Below are positions 36,803 to 50,041 of a stretch of 64,000 nt of DNA, in pieces. Within the stretch, counting starts at the first letter, position 1. The number at the start of each line of letters is the position of its first letter. Both the position numbers and the translations under genes were made by a program. The stretch spans positions 11,685,468-11,749,467 of the forward strand of contig OU696575.1 in the NCBI GenBank assembly GCA_916048095.2. The letters are read 5' to 3'. Below the pieces are notes generated by a model. That model made no database searches and was not told where the DNA came from. It saw only the letters and a list, made by a program, of their open reading frames with translations. Origin of the DNA: Sacculina carcini (lineage: Eukaryota > Arthropoda > Thecostraca > Sacculinidae).

Positions 36803-37543
36803 TGTGTGTGTGTGTGTGTAAATACTTGTTCAGGGCTCATTATATTCAGCAGCTTTGAAGACGCTAATAACAGTATCCACAATCGTCTTGCTTGGTCTCA
36901 TATGTGCTTACCACGCGCTAGAAGTTCAGGTGAGGCTGCACTGAATGACTGCTTTATTGACTGTTCTGTTAAATAAAACTCACGTGAGTTATGTAAGTTC
37001 ACACTTCTTGGATGTATTGATGTAATTTCACTAGTTGAATCGTCTGATATGCACGTTTAAATGAGAATTTGATATTGCGCATTAACAGCGAGCTCGTGCG
37101 CTGTTGTTTGGCAGTTGTTCATGATTGATAATTGTGCTGAAGACTGGAGGATCGCCATGACATGGAAGCGAAACATTCAGATCACCATTGAACTGCTAAT
37201 TTGTGCCGTTCACCCCGCTGCCTGGCGAGTATTATTTCGTGTGGACCACCAAGTTGTCGAACAACGGAAACTCGGGACACACAGAGAGTCGTCTTGTTCC
37301 TGTTGATGTGGCTCTGTCACTGCCCATGTTCTTCAGACTCTACTTGATATGTAGAGTGATGTTGCTGCACTCCAAGTTGTTCACTGATGCCTCTTCCCGC
37401 AGCATCGGAGCCCTCAACCGCATCAATTTCAACACTCGCTTCGTGATCAAGACTCTCATGACTATATGTCCTGGCACCGTGCTGCTCGTGTTCATGGTGT
37501 CATTGTGGATCATTGCCAGTTGGACGTTACGCCAGTGTGAAAG
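34062..37543 (+). CDS. KCNN: Small-conductance Ca2+-activated K+ channel (SK/KCNN), exons for N-terminus to S5
   Basis: SK channels are tetrameric K+ channels of the plasma membrane, opened by calmodulin-bound Ca2+. Exons: about 34062-34285 (variable N-terminus ending VGYR), 36353-36482 ([19 protein letters not shown] and S1), 36834-36929 (S2), 37115-37543 (S3, S4 and S5; [29 protein letters not shown]). These words are strongly conserved in the family. The first intron uses a GC donor (AG|GCAAGT). The last exon has an extra base in the run CCCC at 37213-37216, which shifts the frame between CAVHP and LPGEYYFVW. The pore (GYGD) and the calmodulin-binding domain are not found before the next gene. 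The gene therefore either continues in an unusual place or is truncated. Confidence 0.88.
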
Positions 37544-38140
37544 GTATGACCAGCCCGCCCTCTCATTGCTCACATAACAACAACACTTACAACACACTGA
37601 TTGACGAGATATTATCACCACATTCTCACTAGCCCCCGTCAAACCAACATTAACATTCTCTCTCCACATAACGTTCATGCATTCTCCTCATAAACGGCTC
37701 ATAATACTAACATTATAATGGCCAAATTTAAGACAAAAAACGTGGTCTCATATTTCCTTCAATACATTCTAGACAGATCGTTAACAATTCACCAAAAAGT
37801 AATTGCAACAATTAAATGTCTTCTTAAATATTTGATTATAAAAATTTATATCTAACATTTTTGTTTATTTATTAATTTTGGTTTTGCCTTGTTATCTGTG
37901 AAGTAGATCGAGAAATTTTCAACTGCCTGATGTTGAGCTGATAACGTAGTGCTCGTAGCCGCTTATATTCGATCTCAGTGGAGAAATGATTTCATCTGGT
38001 CAATGCTCATGTGTTCGTCGACACTTTCAGATCAATGTGCGCTTATGTCACGCGTCACACGGCTATGCGCATCTATCTGTGTCTTCTGTGTGTGTTCCGT
38101 GTGTGTGTGTGTGTATGTGTGTCTGTGTGTGTGTGTGTTA

Positions 38141-40598
38141 GACCTGTTCAAAAAACAATAGTTTTCGATTTGTATGCCCCCTGCACGCTTTCCCATGCTT
38201 TTTGACCTGAAAAAGCCGAAAATCACAACCATTTCTGACTAAAATGTCTCTATACCCTACCACATTGGACTTGAAGTGCAATCGCGCCTGATACAGCAGG
38301 AAGTACGCAATTTTGCCTTGCACCGCGCAGTTGTTTCACTTATAACTTGTGTTACAGTTGCAATTGGAGGATAAATTGCGTATCAAATTGAAGCATTTGC
38401 TCCTGCAAAAATAATTAGTGTAGTTTTACTAACAAAAAAATCATCATATTTAACAATAGATAAAATGTTAACGAAAAATCACGATTTCTACGAAGATACA
38501 TGCATTTTGACATTTATTGTCAAATATTTAAATATGACTTAATATTATAATTCTAGTTGAGATAATTGTGATCTTGCCTAAACAGCAGCATGCCTTTTCC
38601 TCATCCATTTCCGGCGTTAGAAGCAAATTAAAGGTCTGATCGGCCCAAACAATATACCGAAAGAAAGTCAACACTTCCCTCACTTCCAGCTGGACAACAT
38701 TGGTACATACTCTCGTTCGTATATAAACCTTTATTTTTGTCACTAGCCGGATCAGTCACAGTAGTGGTTATTTGTGCTGGTTTGCGAATCTGTTAAAGTC
38801 GATAAATAGGCTGCAAATTCTTCAAAAGGTAAATTTATTGACATTTTGGAGGCAACTGCGAGAGAGGCAGGTATATACATCAGAAGTGGCACCTGCAGTC
38901 CAGACACGAGTATCAAACCAGCTTACTACAAGATCTTCAACAAGAACGTTCCTGGTTGGACCCCTTCATACAGCATAAGTGTTGGCCAGTTACCTACCAA
39001 CAGACAGGTGTTCCAGTGCTTCCTTCATCTCCATGATATAGTCAGCAGTTCACATGATATAGTCAGCCAAACAGTGGAACCTGTCATTCTATTCTGGCAG
39101 ATGGACAGGATCAAGACGATGACCAGCATACGATGCACAACAATTTGTGAAACTTCACAAAACTTAGAAACCTAACAAGAAGTAAAAGTAGAAAACGTGT
39201 TTGGAAAGGAAAAAAGTAAAGAGACTGTAATTATTATTGGATAAACTGTTTGACATAGGAGCTCAAGACGCCATCACGGAAATTCTGAGGAGCAGGCTAC
39301 TCTCAAGTGAGAAAAACGACAAGGGTATCAAGTTCTACCAAAACGAGAAAACAGAAAGGAAAGCCCGTATGTCGGCCATGACAAGATTTTTTAATCACGG
39401 TCCATGCAACAAGTTGAGAAAGCTGTCAGATTTCGTCATAGAGAAGAGCAAGCAATGAGCATAAGCAGTTCAATGTGAAAATGTTATTAGTTCTTCAGTT
39501 GCCGAACAGAAAATCACTGCTGTTGCCGACTCGTGGGTTTCAAGATAATGTGACTCTCATACTCCTCAGAAGAATCATGGAGCATGCAGATATATGTTGT
39601 ATGTATGTATGCAATACCGCTGCAATGTATGTATGCAATACCGCTGATCGTCTTGGATTGTCAGACGATAAGGTGATGGCGATGGTATCTGCTACTTGAA
39701 AAGCTGGAGGAGCCGACCTTGATTATTTCTTCATTTCACGTTCAAAAACAGGACGGAACAGAATGCTGGTGAGGTATCATATCAGTCAAGACTACATGCA
39801 ATAATTCATCAAGGAATCAGCCAAGTATTCTGTTCTTCACTGGGATACCAAGATGTTGAGAGATGTTAAGGGATACTGTACGGTTTCATAGGAAAATTTG
39901 GCAGTGCTTGTCTCAGGATCACTTACACATCTTGAAGGTAAGTTACTGGGGCTGCCATCAATAAACAGCATCACATGCGAGGCTCGTGCTCAACTGGTTC
40001 GATAGATTAAGAAGAGCTTGTGTGTGCTCAGCTGATCATAGTTTGTTGTGTAGCTGGAAATGAGGAAAGTGTTGACTTTCTTTCGGTATATTGTTTGAGC
40101 CGATCAGACGTTTAATTTGCTTCAAACGCCGGAAATGGATTGGGTAAATGCATGCTACTGTTTAGGCAAGATCACAATCGTCTTAACTGTAATTATAATA
40201 AGTCATATTTATATAATAAATAATATATGTCAAAATGCATGTATCTTCGTAGAAATCGTGATTTTTCGTTAAATTTGTCATCTATTGCTTAATATGATAA
40301 TTTTTTGGTGATTAAAACTACAGTAATTATTTTTGCAGGAACAAATTCTTCAATTTGATACCCAATTTATCCTCCAATTGCAACTGTAACACAAGTTATA
40401 AGTGAAACAACTGCGCGGTGCAAGGCAAAATTGTGTACTTCCTGCTGTATCGGGCGCGATTGCACTTCAAGTCCAATGTGGCAGGGTATAGAGACATTTC
40501 AGTCAGAAATGCTTGTGAGTTTCGGCTTTTTCAAGTCAAAAAGCATGGGAAAGCGTGCAGGGGTATAAAAATATATAAAGTTGTTTTTTGAACAAGTC
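38141..40598. mobile_element. DNA transposon with about 0.55-kb terminal inverted repeats
   Basis: The left end GACCTGTTCAAAAAAC matches the reverse complement of the right end GTTTTTTGAACAAGTC. The inverted similarity, about 90% by eye, extends over about 38141-38702 and 40045-40598. TA flanks both ends (38139-38140, 40599-40600), suggesting a TA target inside a TG array, as for Tc1/mariner-like elements. The 1.3-kb centre has only broken frames (for example 39237-39458, with LFDIGAQDA), so the transposase is decayed or absent. It lies downstream of the SK exons. Confidence 0.75.
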
Positions 40599-40611
40599 TA
40601 ATGTGTGTGTG

Positions 40612-40660
40612 TATGTGCGCGTGTGCGTGTGCGTGCGTGTGTGTGTGTGTGTGTGTCTAG
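40612..40660. repeat. TG/CG array
   Basis: TGTGCGCGTG-type repeat at the right flank of the transposon; it matches the TG array on the left flank (38090-38138). Confidence 0.85.
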
Positions 40661-40847
40661 CATGTATTGTTACTTAACGTGCAATGTGATAAATTCTAAA
40701 TAACAATAGCTTAACGCAGAAATAACACTAGCAGATAATCACGAGAACATTGGCAAATATCAGGTTTTTCTGTAGCACTGCTGCAGTCGTTCACTGCCGA
40801 TTGGGCAGTATAGATGTGAGCAACGCTGTAACGCTATCACTAACACT

Positions 40848-40849
<2 letters not shown>

Positions 40850-40912
<63 letters not shown>
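40850..40912. repeat. (CA)n microsatellite
   Basis: Pure CA run of about 30 units. A (TTG)n run follows at 40969-41002 and a (GTCT)n run at 41441-41466. Confidence 0.95.
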
Positions 40913-40914
<2 letters not shown>

Positions 40915-40967
40915 CCAGTGATATATTCGTGTGTGCTCTGTTGATGTTGTTTGTGTTGTAATTCAGT

Positions 40968-41003
<36 letters not shown>

Positions 41004-42139
41004 GTCGCACTGAAATGCTTCGGCCGACCATGTCAAAGCCTTTGTCGCCATACATCGGAAGCCCACACAAAAGCACACACATACACACACACACACACAC
41101 ACAGTCAGTTTCCGAGGGGCCATTGTGCTCCTGTACTCCTTACTGAGTTATCCCTCTCACAAGCCCGTCATCCATTCAACTACCTCCTGTTCTAATTCAA
41201 CTTCATTGAGTGAGGTAATTTCTCGCAGAATTCACCCGTCCTGCTTGCAATTGTTCCTGTACGCGTCACTTTGTTGCCGACAACATTCAGTAGGCCCAGT
41301 ACAATTAGTTATGCAGTGCCTGCCTGCACTAGCGCACGAGCCGGCATGATAATGCGTGTGAAACACTTTCAAACAGCATGTAATCGCCCGTCTACTGCAT
41401 GTTAAAACTAGTTGCCTCTACACCTGACTGAATTCATCATGTCTGTCTGTCTGTCTGTCTGTCTGTAAGTCGGCATGATGGTCGAAATGCATGAGTTCTG
41501 TTTTGTGCAGCGTTTATGTTTTATGAGATTTTGGTTTGCTTTCTTATCAGTTTATTACTAATTGTTTATTTCACTTCATATATAATTCTAGAGGTTTTCA
41601 CTGCAATAAAAGATTAATCGTTTACATAGCCTGTGTGTGTGTGATAATCGGTGTATTTTGGGTCCCATTCCTTCAGAACAACATACAAATTATATTTCAG
41701 AACAATATATAACTTATTATCAAGAAATAATCAGTTAATTATTGAGTTAGGATGAAAACAGCGGATTCAACGCATCTGCATATTTGAGATGTTTGTTTGG
41801 TAAAAATGTTAAGTTGTAGTTTGTTCTCACTGATGAAATAGTCATCAGTTATCAGTTAATACAACCAGTAATAATTAATCAGCTTGAGATATTTGAAAAC
41901 ATTATCACAATCAATCATACTGGCATCAAACATGTGAATTCAGACTAAATATCGAGAAACAAAACAGTGCAAAGCGGAAAGAGAACAGTGATTATTGTAA
42001 ATGTCTATGTGTGTTCAACTAAACAACGCAATGAGCACAATAAAGAGATTAATAAGAGATGTCCATTAATCTGCTAGTAAATCTGCTAGTGCACTCTTGC
42101 TCAGTTGAACACGCATGTTCACCAAGTCAAACAACACAA

Positions 42140-42150
42140 TCTGTGTGTGT

Positions 42151-42233
<83 letters not shown>

Positions 42234-42240
42234 TGTGTTC
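42140..42240. repeat. (TG)n microsatellite
   Basis: Nearly pure TG run of about 50 units with two TATG interruptions. Confidence 0.95.
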
Positions 42241-42280
42241 ATTCTACTGTAATGCCTCAATACAGTGAGATTTTCTAGCT

Positions 42281-42583
42281 CAGTGGTTCTCAACCTTTTC
42301 TAACTGATTCCCCACTTCTTAATGAGACATATCTTCCTTTTTCCACAACAGCGCTGATAAATTCAATATATTCAGTTGTTACATCAAAGTAAATGTCAAG
42401 TGGTTATTTGAAACAAAATGTACGAATTTGAATTAAATATTGAATAATAATAATTGAATAATAATTTGAATTTGAATTGATAAAAACACACATTTGGCAT
42501 TATGTCCGACCTTTAGCTTCCCACTTGGCAACTCTTCCATTCCCCACCAGACAGGGGAATTTCCCACAGGTTAAGAACCACTG
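42281..42583. mobile_element. hAT-like MITE
   Basis: Terminal inverted repeats CAGTGGTTCTCAACC and GGTTAAGAACCACTG, 303 bp, non-coding. Flanking octamers TTCTAGCT (42273-42280) and ATCTAGCT (42584-42591) match at 7 of 8 positions, as expected of an 8-bp hAT target duplication. Confidence 0.85.
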
Positions 42584-42591
42584 ATCTAGCT

Positions 42592-43531
42592 GATGTTACA
42601 TGCCTTTCTACCAACACTTTCACGCGTGTGCATTATTCTTGAAGCCTGCATGAATGCACAGATGAACGCACGTGGCTACCGTTGCTGATAAATTCTGACA
42701 CAAAATAAACAACAAGCAGTGTGCAGTCCCTCATGAAACAACAATTATTAGCTCAAATATTGCCTAATATCAGTACTGAAGGTGTAATCGAACATTGGGT
42801 TAGAAATACCTGCAAACACTTGAATTTCTTGCTAGCAGTAAGCTTTTAATGCCAATAATTCAGGGCTTGAAAGCATTTAAGCTAAATTAATGACAGTGAC
42901 AGTGATGACAGCTGAGGGGGCTGAAGCCTCCCAAAAATATGCCAAGCCCCCTATAGGAAAAATCCTGGCGCCGCTATTGATTAATCAACATACTAGTTTA
43001 AAATCATATTAATATCAGCAGAAAACATAATCACAAATGTGGCAAAAAATGCCATAAAAATAGAGTGAAAATATATTCGAATCAAGAGATATGATAAGTA
43101 GATAATAGAGAATTATAAAAAAATGAAATAATGATGAAATACTGGTGTGTGTTAGCAAGCGATGTGCATGTATTATTCCAGTTAAAAAATCATTTGTGTA
43201 TGTCAGAATTATGAGTATATCTGCTTAATTGACTGAAAAAAAGCTTTACGGTTTATATTTATGTGCATTGGGCCATGGAGACATTATTAACAAGATTTAA
43301 TACTACGAGATAACATAAGAAACAGTTGTGTAGTAAATTTCAGGCATGTATGCAGTCAGTACCGTAATGCCTGGTGAAACAGGGAGTAAAAAATCTAAAT
43401 AAATAATGTGAGAATACTTAATAAACAGGAAATAAGATAAAATAATAAATGAAGGTTGAAAACAATGCTCATAATATTAATAATAATATTTAATGATAAT
43501 AATAGGAATAATATTTATATATAAATCAAGG
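42592..43531. other. Non-coding AT-rich DNA
   Basis: No supported gene or element seen. Confidence 0.5.
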
Positions 43532-44810
43532 TGGAGCAGTTGTGGTGTAATGTTTGGTGTAATGTGGAGGAGTTGTGGTGTAATGTTTGGTGTAATGTGG
43601 AGGCGTTGTGGTGTAATGTTTGGTGTAATGTGGAGGAGTTGTGGTGTAATGTTTGGTGTAATGTGGAGGAGTTGTGGTGTAATTTTTGGTGTTCAGTGGA
43701 GGAGTTGTGGTGTAATATTTGGTGTTTAGTGGAGGAGTTGTGGTGTAATGATTGGTGTAATTTGGAGGAGTTGTGGTGTAATATTTGGTGTAATGTGGAG
43801 CAGTTGTGGTGTAATGTTTGGTGTAGTGTGGAGGAGTAGTGGTGTAATGTTTGGTGTAATGTGGAGGAGTTATGGTGTAATGTTTGGTTTAATGTGGAGG
43901 AGTTGTGGTGTAATGTTTGGTGTTCAATGGAGGAGTTGTGGTGTAATGTTTGGTGTAATGTGGAGCATTTGTGGTGTAATGTTTTGTGTAATGTGGAGGA
44001 GTTGTGGTGTAATGTTTTGTGTAATGTGGAGGAGTTGTGGTGTAATGTTTGGTGTTCAGTGGAGGAGTTATGGTGTAATGTTTGGTGTAATGTGGAGGAG
44101 TTATGGTGTAATGTTTGGTGTAATGTGGAGGAGTTATGGTGTAATGCTTGGTGTTCAATGGAGAAGTTGTGGTGTAATGTTTGGTGTAATGTGGAGGAGT
44201 TGTGGTGTAATATTTGGTGTAATGTGGAGGAGTTGTGGTGTAATGTTTGGTGTTCAGTGGAGGAGTTGTGGTGTAATGTTTGGTGTTCAGTGGAGGAGTT
44301 GTGGTGTAATGTTTGGTGTAATGTGGAGGAGTTGTGGTGTAATGTTTGGTGTAATGTGGAGCAGTTGTGGTGTAATGTTTGGTGTAATGTGGAGGAGTTG
44401 TGGTGTAATGTTTGGTGTTCAGTGGAGGAGTTGTGGTGTAATGTTTGGAGTTCAGTGGAGGAGTTGTGGTGTAATGTTTGGTGTAATGTGGAGGAGTTGT
44501 GGTGTAATGTTTGGTGTTCAGTGGAGGAGTTGTGGTGTAATGTTTGGTGTTCAGTGGAGGAGTTGTGGTATAATGTTTGGTGTAATGTGGAGGAGTTGTG
44601 GTGTAATGTTTGGTGTAATGTGGAGGCGTTGTGGTGTAATGTTTGGTGTAATGTGGAGGAGTTGTGGTGTAATGTTTGGTGTAATGTGGAGGAGTTGTGG
44701 TATAATGTTTGGTGTAATGTGGAGGAGTTGTGGTGTAATGTTTGGTGTAATGTGGAGCAGTTGTGGTGTAATGTTTGGTGTAATGTGGATGAGTTGTGGT
44801 GTAATGTTTG
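43532..44810. repeat. 33-bp minisatellite, about 39 units, cut by a gap
   Basis: Units read GTGGTGTAATGTTTGG, then TGTAATGTGG, then AGGAGTT, with TTCAGTGG variants. Since 33 is divisible by three the array stays open in several frames; the long open frames are artefacts. It runs directly into the N gap. Confidence 0.97.
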
Positions 44811-45310
44811 NNNNNNNNNNNNNNNNNNNNNNNNNNNNNNNNNNNNNNNNNNNNNNNNNNNNNNNNNNNNNNNNNNNNNNNNNNNNNNNNNNNNNNNNNN
44901 NNNNNNNNNNNNNNNNNNNNNNNNNNNNNNNNNNNNNNNNNNNNNNNNNNNNNNNNNNNNNNNNNNNNNNNNNNNNNNNNNNNNNNNNNNNNNNNNNNNN
45001 NNNNNNNNNNNNNNNNNNNNNNNNNNNNNNNNNNNNNNNNNNNNNNNNNNNNNNNNNNNNNNNNNNNNNNNNNNNNNNNNNNNNNNNNNNNNNNNNNNNN
45101 NNNNNNNNNNNNNNNNNNNNNNNNNNNNNNNNNNNNNNNNNNNNNNNNNNNNNNNNNNNNNNNNNNNNNNNNNNNNNNNNNNNNNNNNNNNNNNNNNNNN
45201 NNNNNNNNNNNNNNNNNNNNNNNNNNNNNNNNNNNNNNNNNNNNNNNNNNNNNNNNNNNNNNNNNNNNNNNNNNNNNNNNNNNNNNNNNNNNNNNNNNNN
45301 NNNNNNNNNN
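44811..45310. other. Assembly gap (500 N)
   Basis: Run of exactly 500 N, between a minisatellite and a TG array. The array lengths here are unknown. Confidence 1.
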
Positions 45311-45343
<33 letters not shown>

Positions 45344-45551
45344 GAGCAGACGAGATAATAATGGGACTTTTTGAAAATCAGCTCATTTCCAAGTCTGTTT
45401 GTGCGTTGAACAGTAAAACTTGTAAAACAACCAGACTGCTGCATGTTTCAGCTGAGTTTTGAGCGTTTGTTTCAATTAAAACGTGCCTTCTTCAAGCGGG
45501 CTCCTCCCTGGCTAGTCTTGCGTGTATAATTCGTGTGTGTGTGTGTGTGAG

Positions 45552-46283
45552 AGAGGCGATTACGTGGCGACCCTGGAGCGCGTGCTTGATGGCGGAACAG
45601 TAGAGAATGTGCCGACTGCACTGCGCGTCTACACTAAGTGGCGCAGTGACAGTGTTGAGTCAGTGAGCCAGCGGCGTGACGTCACCATGCGAGTCTCGGC
45701 ACAGCAACAAAACCTGCCTCTCTCTCACTGTCTCGATGTTGTCGAGGTGAGCCACCTCCAATACACGTCAATTCAACACATCTGCCTCCAATCTTAAAAT
45801 ACTCAATATCTTACCGCGTCGCATTCGCTGGCGCAATAATGTCGGGTCTAAATCGGTGCATTCAGCACGGATGGTGCGTTGCTCAAATGAGCACGTGCCT
45901 GACACAATTTTGCACGGGAAATTGCACGGTTGACTGGACAATTTGCACATGAGCTCAGCCAGATCTTCATCGATTTTATTGAAGTACACGATCTAGTGAA
46001 ATTGCTCACCTTTATTATTAAGTCTTATTGACTGCAGCTCATATTACGTGTGTGTGTGTGTGTGTGTCAGATTGAGTCGGCGGGTAGTGTGTGTTGCATT
46101 GATGTGTGTTCATCGAGCGGTAATATTGCTGCTGCTCGCAATGATCGCTCTGTTCTCATATACTGTCTGCGTCGTGTCAAACACCAACCTCCTCACCAAC
46201 ACTGCTGGTCCTCTCTCTCTCTCTCTATTTTCCTCTCTCTCTCTCTCTCTATTTTCCTCTCTCTCTGTGTGTCTCTGTGTGTT

Positions 46284-46335
<52 letters not shown>

Positions 46336-49300
46336 TGTTAGTGTGTTAGTGTGTGTGTGAGTGTTAGTGTGTTTGTGTGTGTGTGTTAATGTGTGTTAGT
46401 GTGTGTTAGTGTGTGTAAGTGTTAATGTGTGTTAGTGTGTGTTAGTGTGTGTAAGTGTTAATGTGTGTTGGTGTGTGTGAGTGTTAGTGAGTGTTAGTGA
46501 GTGTTAGTGTGCTAGTGTTAGTGTGTTAGTGTTGTATAATTGAGCTAATTGTTGTTATTATTAATAGTAATTGATTGTTGGCGTGTAATGTCAGTCAGGT
46601 GTATAATTGTACATAATTCACGCTACATTAGGCTGATCAGGCGGGTCATTGTGACATTAGTCGCGTGCGTGTCGAGCCAATATTGTTTATTTTTCACCTC
46701 CACATGCTCGTAAATGCTCGCACAATTGTTTGTGTGTGTGTTTGTTTGTGTGTGTGTGCTAATTGCTTTTGTGCGTCTGTGTGTGTGTGTATGAATATAG
46801 GGTGGCGTGAATATATGGTGTATGTATTGGTGAATGTTTGTGTGTATGTATTGGTGTATGTAGTGGTGTATGTATTGGTGTATGTAGTGGTGTATGTATT
46901 GGTGAATGTTTGTATGTGTGTATGTATTGGTGTATGTATTGGTGTATGTATTGGTGAATGTTTGTATGTGTGTATGTATTGGTGTATGTATTGGGGTATG
47001 TATTGGTATATATATTGGTGTATGTAGTGGTGTATGTATTGGTGTATGTAGTGGTGTATGTATTGGTGAATGTTTGTATGTGTGTATGTATTGGTGTATG
47101 TATTGGTGTATGTATTGGTGTATGTATTGGTGAATGTATTGGTATATATATTGGTGTATGTAGTGGTGTATGTATTAGTGTGTGTATTGGTGGATGTATT
47201 TGTATATATATTGGTGTATGTAATGGTGTATGTATTGGTGTAAGTATTGGTGTATGTATTGGTGTATGTTTGTGTGTATGTATTGGTGTATGTATTGGTG
47301 AATGTGTGTGTGTGTGTGTGTGTTTATTGGTGGATGTTTGTTTGTGTTTATTGGTGGATGTTTGTTTGTGTTTATTGGTGGATGTTTGTTTGTGTTTATT
47401 GGTGGATGTTTGTTTGTGTTTATTGGTGGATGTTTGTTTGTGTGTATTGGTGGATGTTTGTTTGTGTTTATTGGTGGATGTTTGTTTGTGTTTATTGGTG
47501 GATGTTTGTGTGTGTTTATTGGTGGATGTTTGTTTGTGTTTATTGGTGGATGTTTGTTTGTGTGTATTGGTGGATGTTTGTTTGTGTTTATTGGTGGATG
47601 TTTGTTTGTGTTTATTGGTGGATGTTTGTTTGTGTTTATTGGTGGATGTTTGTTTGTGTTTATTGGTGGATGTTTGTTTGTGTTTATTGGTGGATGTTTG
47701 TTTGTGTTTATTGGTGGATGTTTGTTTGTGTTTATTGGTGGATGTTTGTTTGTGTTTATTGGTGGATGTTTGTTTGTGTTTATTGGTGGATGTTTGTGTG
47801 TGTTTATTGGTGGATGTTTGTTTGTGTTTATTGGTGGATGTTTGTTTGTGTGTATTGGTGGATGTTTGTTTGTGTTTATTGGTGGATGTTTGTTTGTGTT
47901 TATTGGTGGATGTTTGTTTGTGTTTATTGGTGGATGTTTGTTTGTGTTTATTGGTGTATGTTTGTTTGTGTTTATTGGTGGATGTTTGTTTGTGTTTATT
48001 GGTGGATGTTTGTTTGTGTTTATTGGTGGATGTTTGTTTGTGTGTATTGGTGGATGTTTGCTTGTGTGTATGTATTGGTTGATGTTTGTTTGTGTTTGTG
48101 TTCACGCAGTTACTTGGATTTTGAGTTGTTAGTGACGGTGCAGTACAGCTACTGCGTGCAGGCGGTGTGTTTGTGTGTCAACCTCGTGGCCACGTGCTCC
48201 TCCCACCAACTGCATGTTGTACAACTGCACTCTGCTGCACGTGATTCTGTCACGTGCCACGTGACCGAGACTGCACGTGGCACGTGGTCGACACGTGGCA
48301 GTTGTGCTGAATCACCGCCGGTAATGTTGCATTATATCAGTCCGCCACCACTGCACGTCTTGATGTGTATGTATGTGTCAGTTTGTCAGTGTGTGTGTTA
48401 ATTACTGCCTGACGTGGGTGATGTTGTGTTGTTGCAGGTGATATGGCACGTGGATACGGCGAGACCGGACCTTGATAACCTGGCATCTTGCAGTTACCAG
48501 CACTCCATCACCAACAGTGCTGATCAGGACGGCATCATGCACGCGCCTGCCTCCTTGTTCTGGCCACTACATTCAGCACGTGAAAGTCACGAGCCTCGAC
48601 TGATACCATCTCCCACTGCCCAGCTGCACGAGCGCACGTACACGTTGTATGTCTGTCTGCAGTGGACTGAGCCTGACGCAGAGCGAATAATCGTCGAGTC
48701 GCTGCAACTCTCTCCCTTCTTCCAAGCTTTGTCCGGTGAATTTCTGTTATTCTGCCTGTCCGACGTTGTTCATCACTCAGCTCAGACAATTACAATTTCC
48801 GCTGTGGCTCAATAAATGACTGATTAATGTCCTGCGTTTGTTGTTCCGACCAATTGTTGCTGTCGATTTGTTATTAATCACTTATTTGTTATTGTTATTA
48901 ATCTAATCTTAATGTTATTGTTATTTGTTGTTGTTATTTGTTATTGTTATTGTCAATTTGTTGTTAATTTGTTTTCAATTTGTTGTCGATTTGTTGTTAA
49001 TTTGTTGTGTATTTGATGTGGCAGAGACGCGCGGTGAGGTTGATGTTACAGTGCCTGCCAACGCTCCTGCGGCTGACGGATGTAATGATGATATGAATGG
49101 TGCTCGTGTGCTGAACGACAGCTTGATGTCTCCTCGTCGTCCCCTCGCTGTTTCTGTGTTTTTCTCGGCTTCACACGAGGGTCGCACGTTCCTGCTGGAC
49201 ACACAGGGAGCCAGGGGTACTGCCTGCTGCTGTCATTATGTCGGCACGCACTGCTACACTGCTCCTCTCCTGCTGGCTGCCAGACAAACACATCTTCTGC

Positions 49301-49992
49301 ACGCGCTCACACTGGAGGGTCTCGGTGTGTGCCATCATTTTGCCGTCATCTCACTGACAAGCTGTACTTGCTTGTCTCTCACTGATTCATGTCTGGTTAT
49401 GTACTGGCTGAATGTGTTAATGTGGTATTATGTCATATTTGAATGTATTAATTAATGTGTTAGTATGTGATGTTTGAATGAATTCATTAATGTGTTAGTA
49501 TCTGATGTTTGAATATGTCAATTAATGTGATGGTATGTGTCGATTAATGTGATGTTTGAATGTGTCAATCATTATGGTATTATGTTATTTAATAAATGTG
49601 TAAATTAATGTGATGTAATTTCATGTTGAATATGTAAATTAATGTGTTGTTATTTGCTGCATCAGTGTGTCAGTTCATATGTGTTTGTGTGTTCATAGAG
49701 ACGTGTACAGTTCGTGACACGCGCGTGCTTAGTGAGAGGTGTGAGAGGAAGAGGGGCGGCGGTGTCGCTCCCACGCCCTGTCTTACTGATTGTGTGTGTT
49801 TGCTGGGTCAACATCAGTTATTCAACGTGTCACATATCTGCCCCACTAGATCTCGTCTCTGTTTGTTGTCTTCACCATCAGCACGTGATGGCGATGTTGC
49901 TGGCAGGTGAGTGGGCCTGCTGTTACGAGTACATCACGTGTCACTGTCTGTGAAGCAGTGATATTGAGCCATCATGATGAAGATGATGTAAC

Positions 49993-50041
<49 letters not shown>

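Noticed and set aside
37205..37225. Programmed ribosomal frameshift in the SK gene
   Set aside because: No slippery heptamer or downstream structure is evident; an extra C in a homopolymer is simpler.
43748..45358. Frame of over 500 codons on the plus strand
   Set aside because: 33-bp minisatellite plus N bases; no gene.
46759..48401. Frames of 370-450 codons on both strands
   Set aside because: 12/24-bp minisatellite. Only the last part (from 48110) belongs to a real exon.
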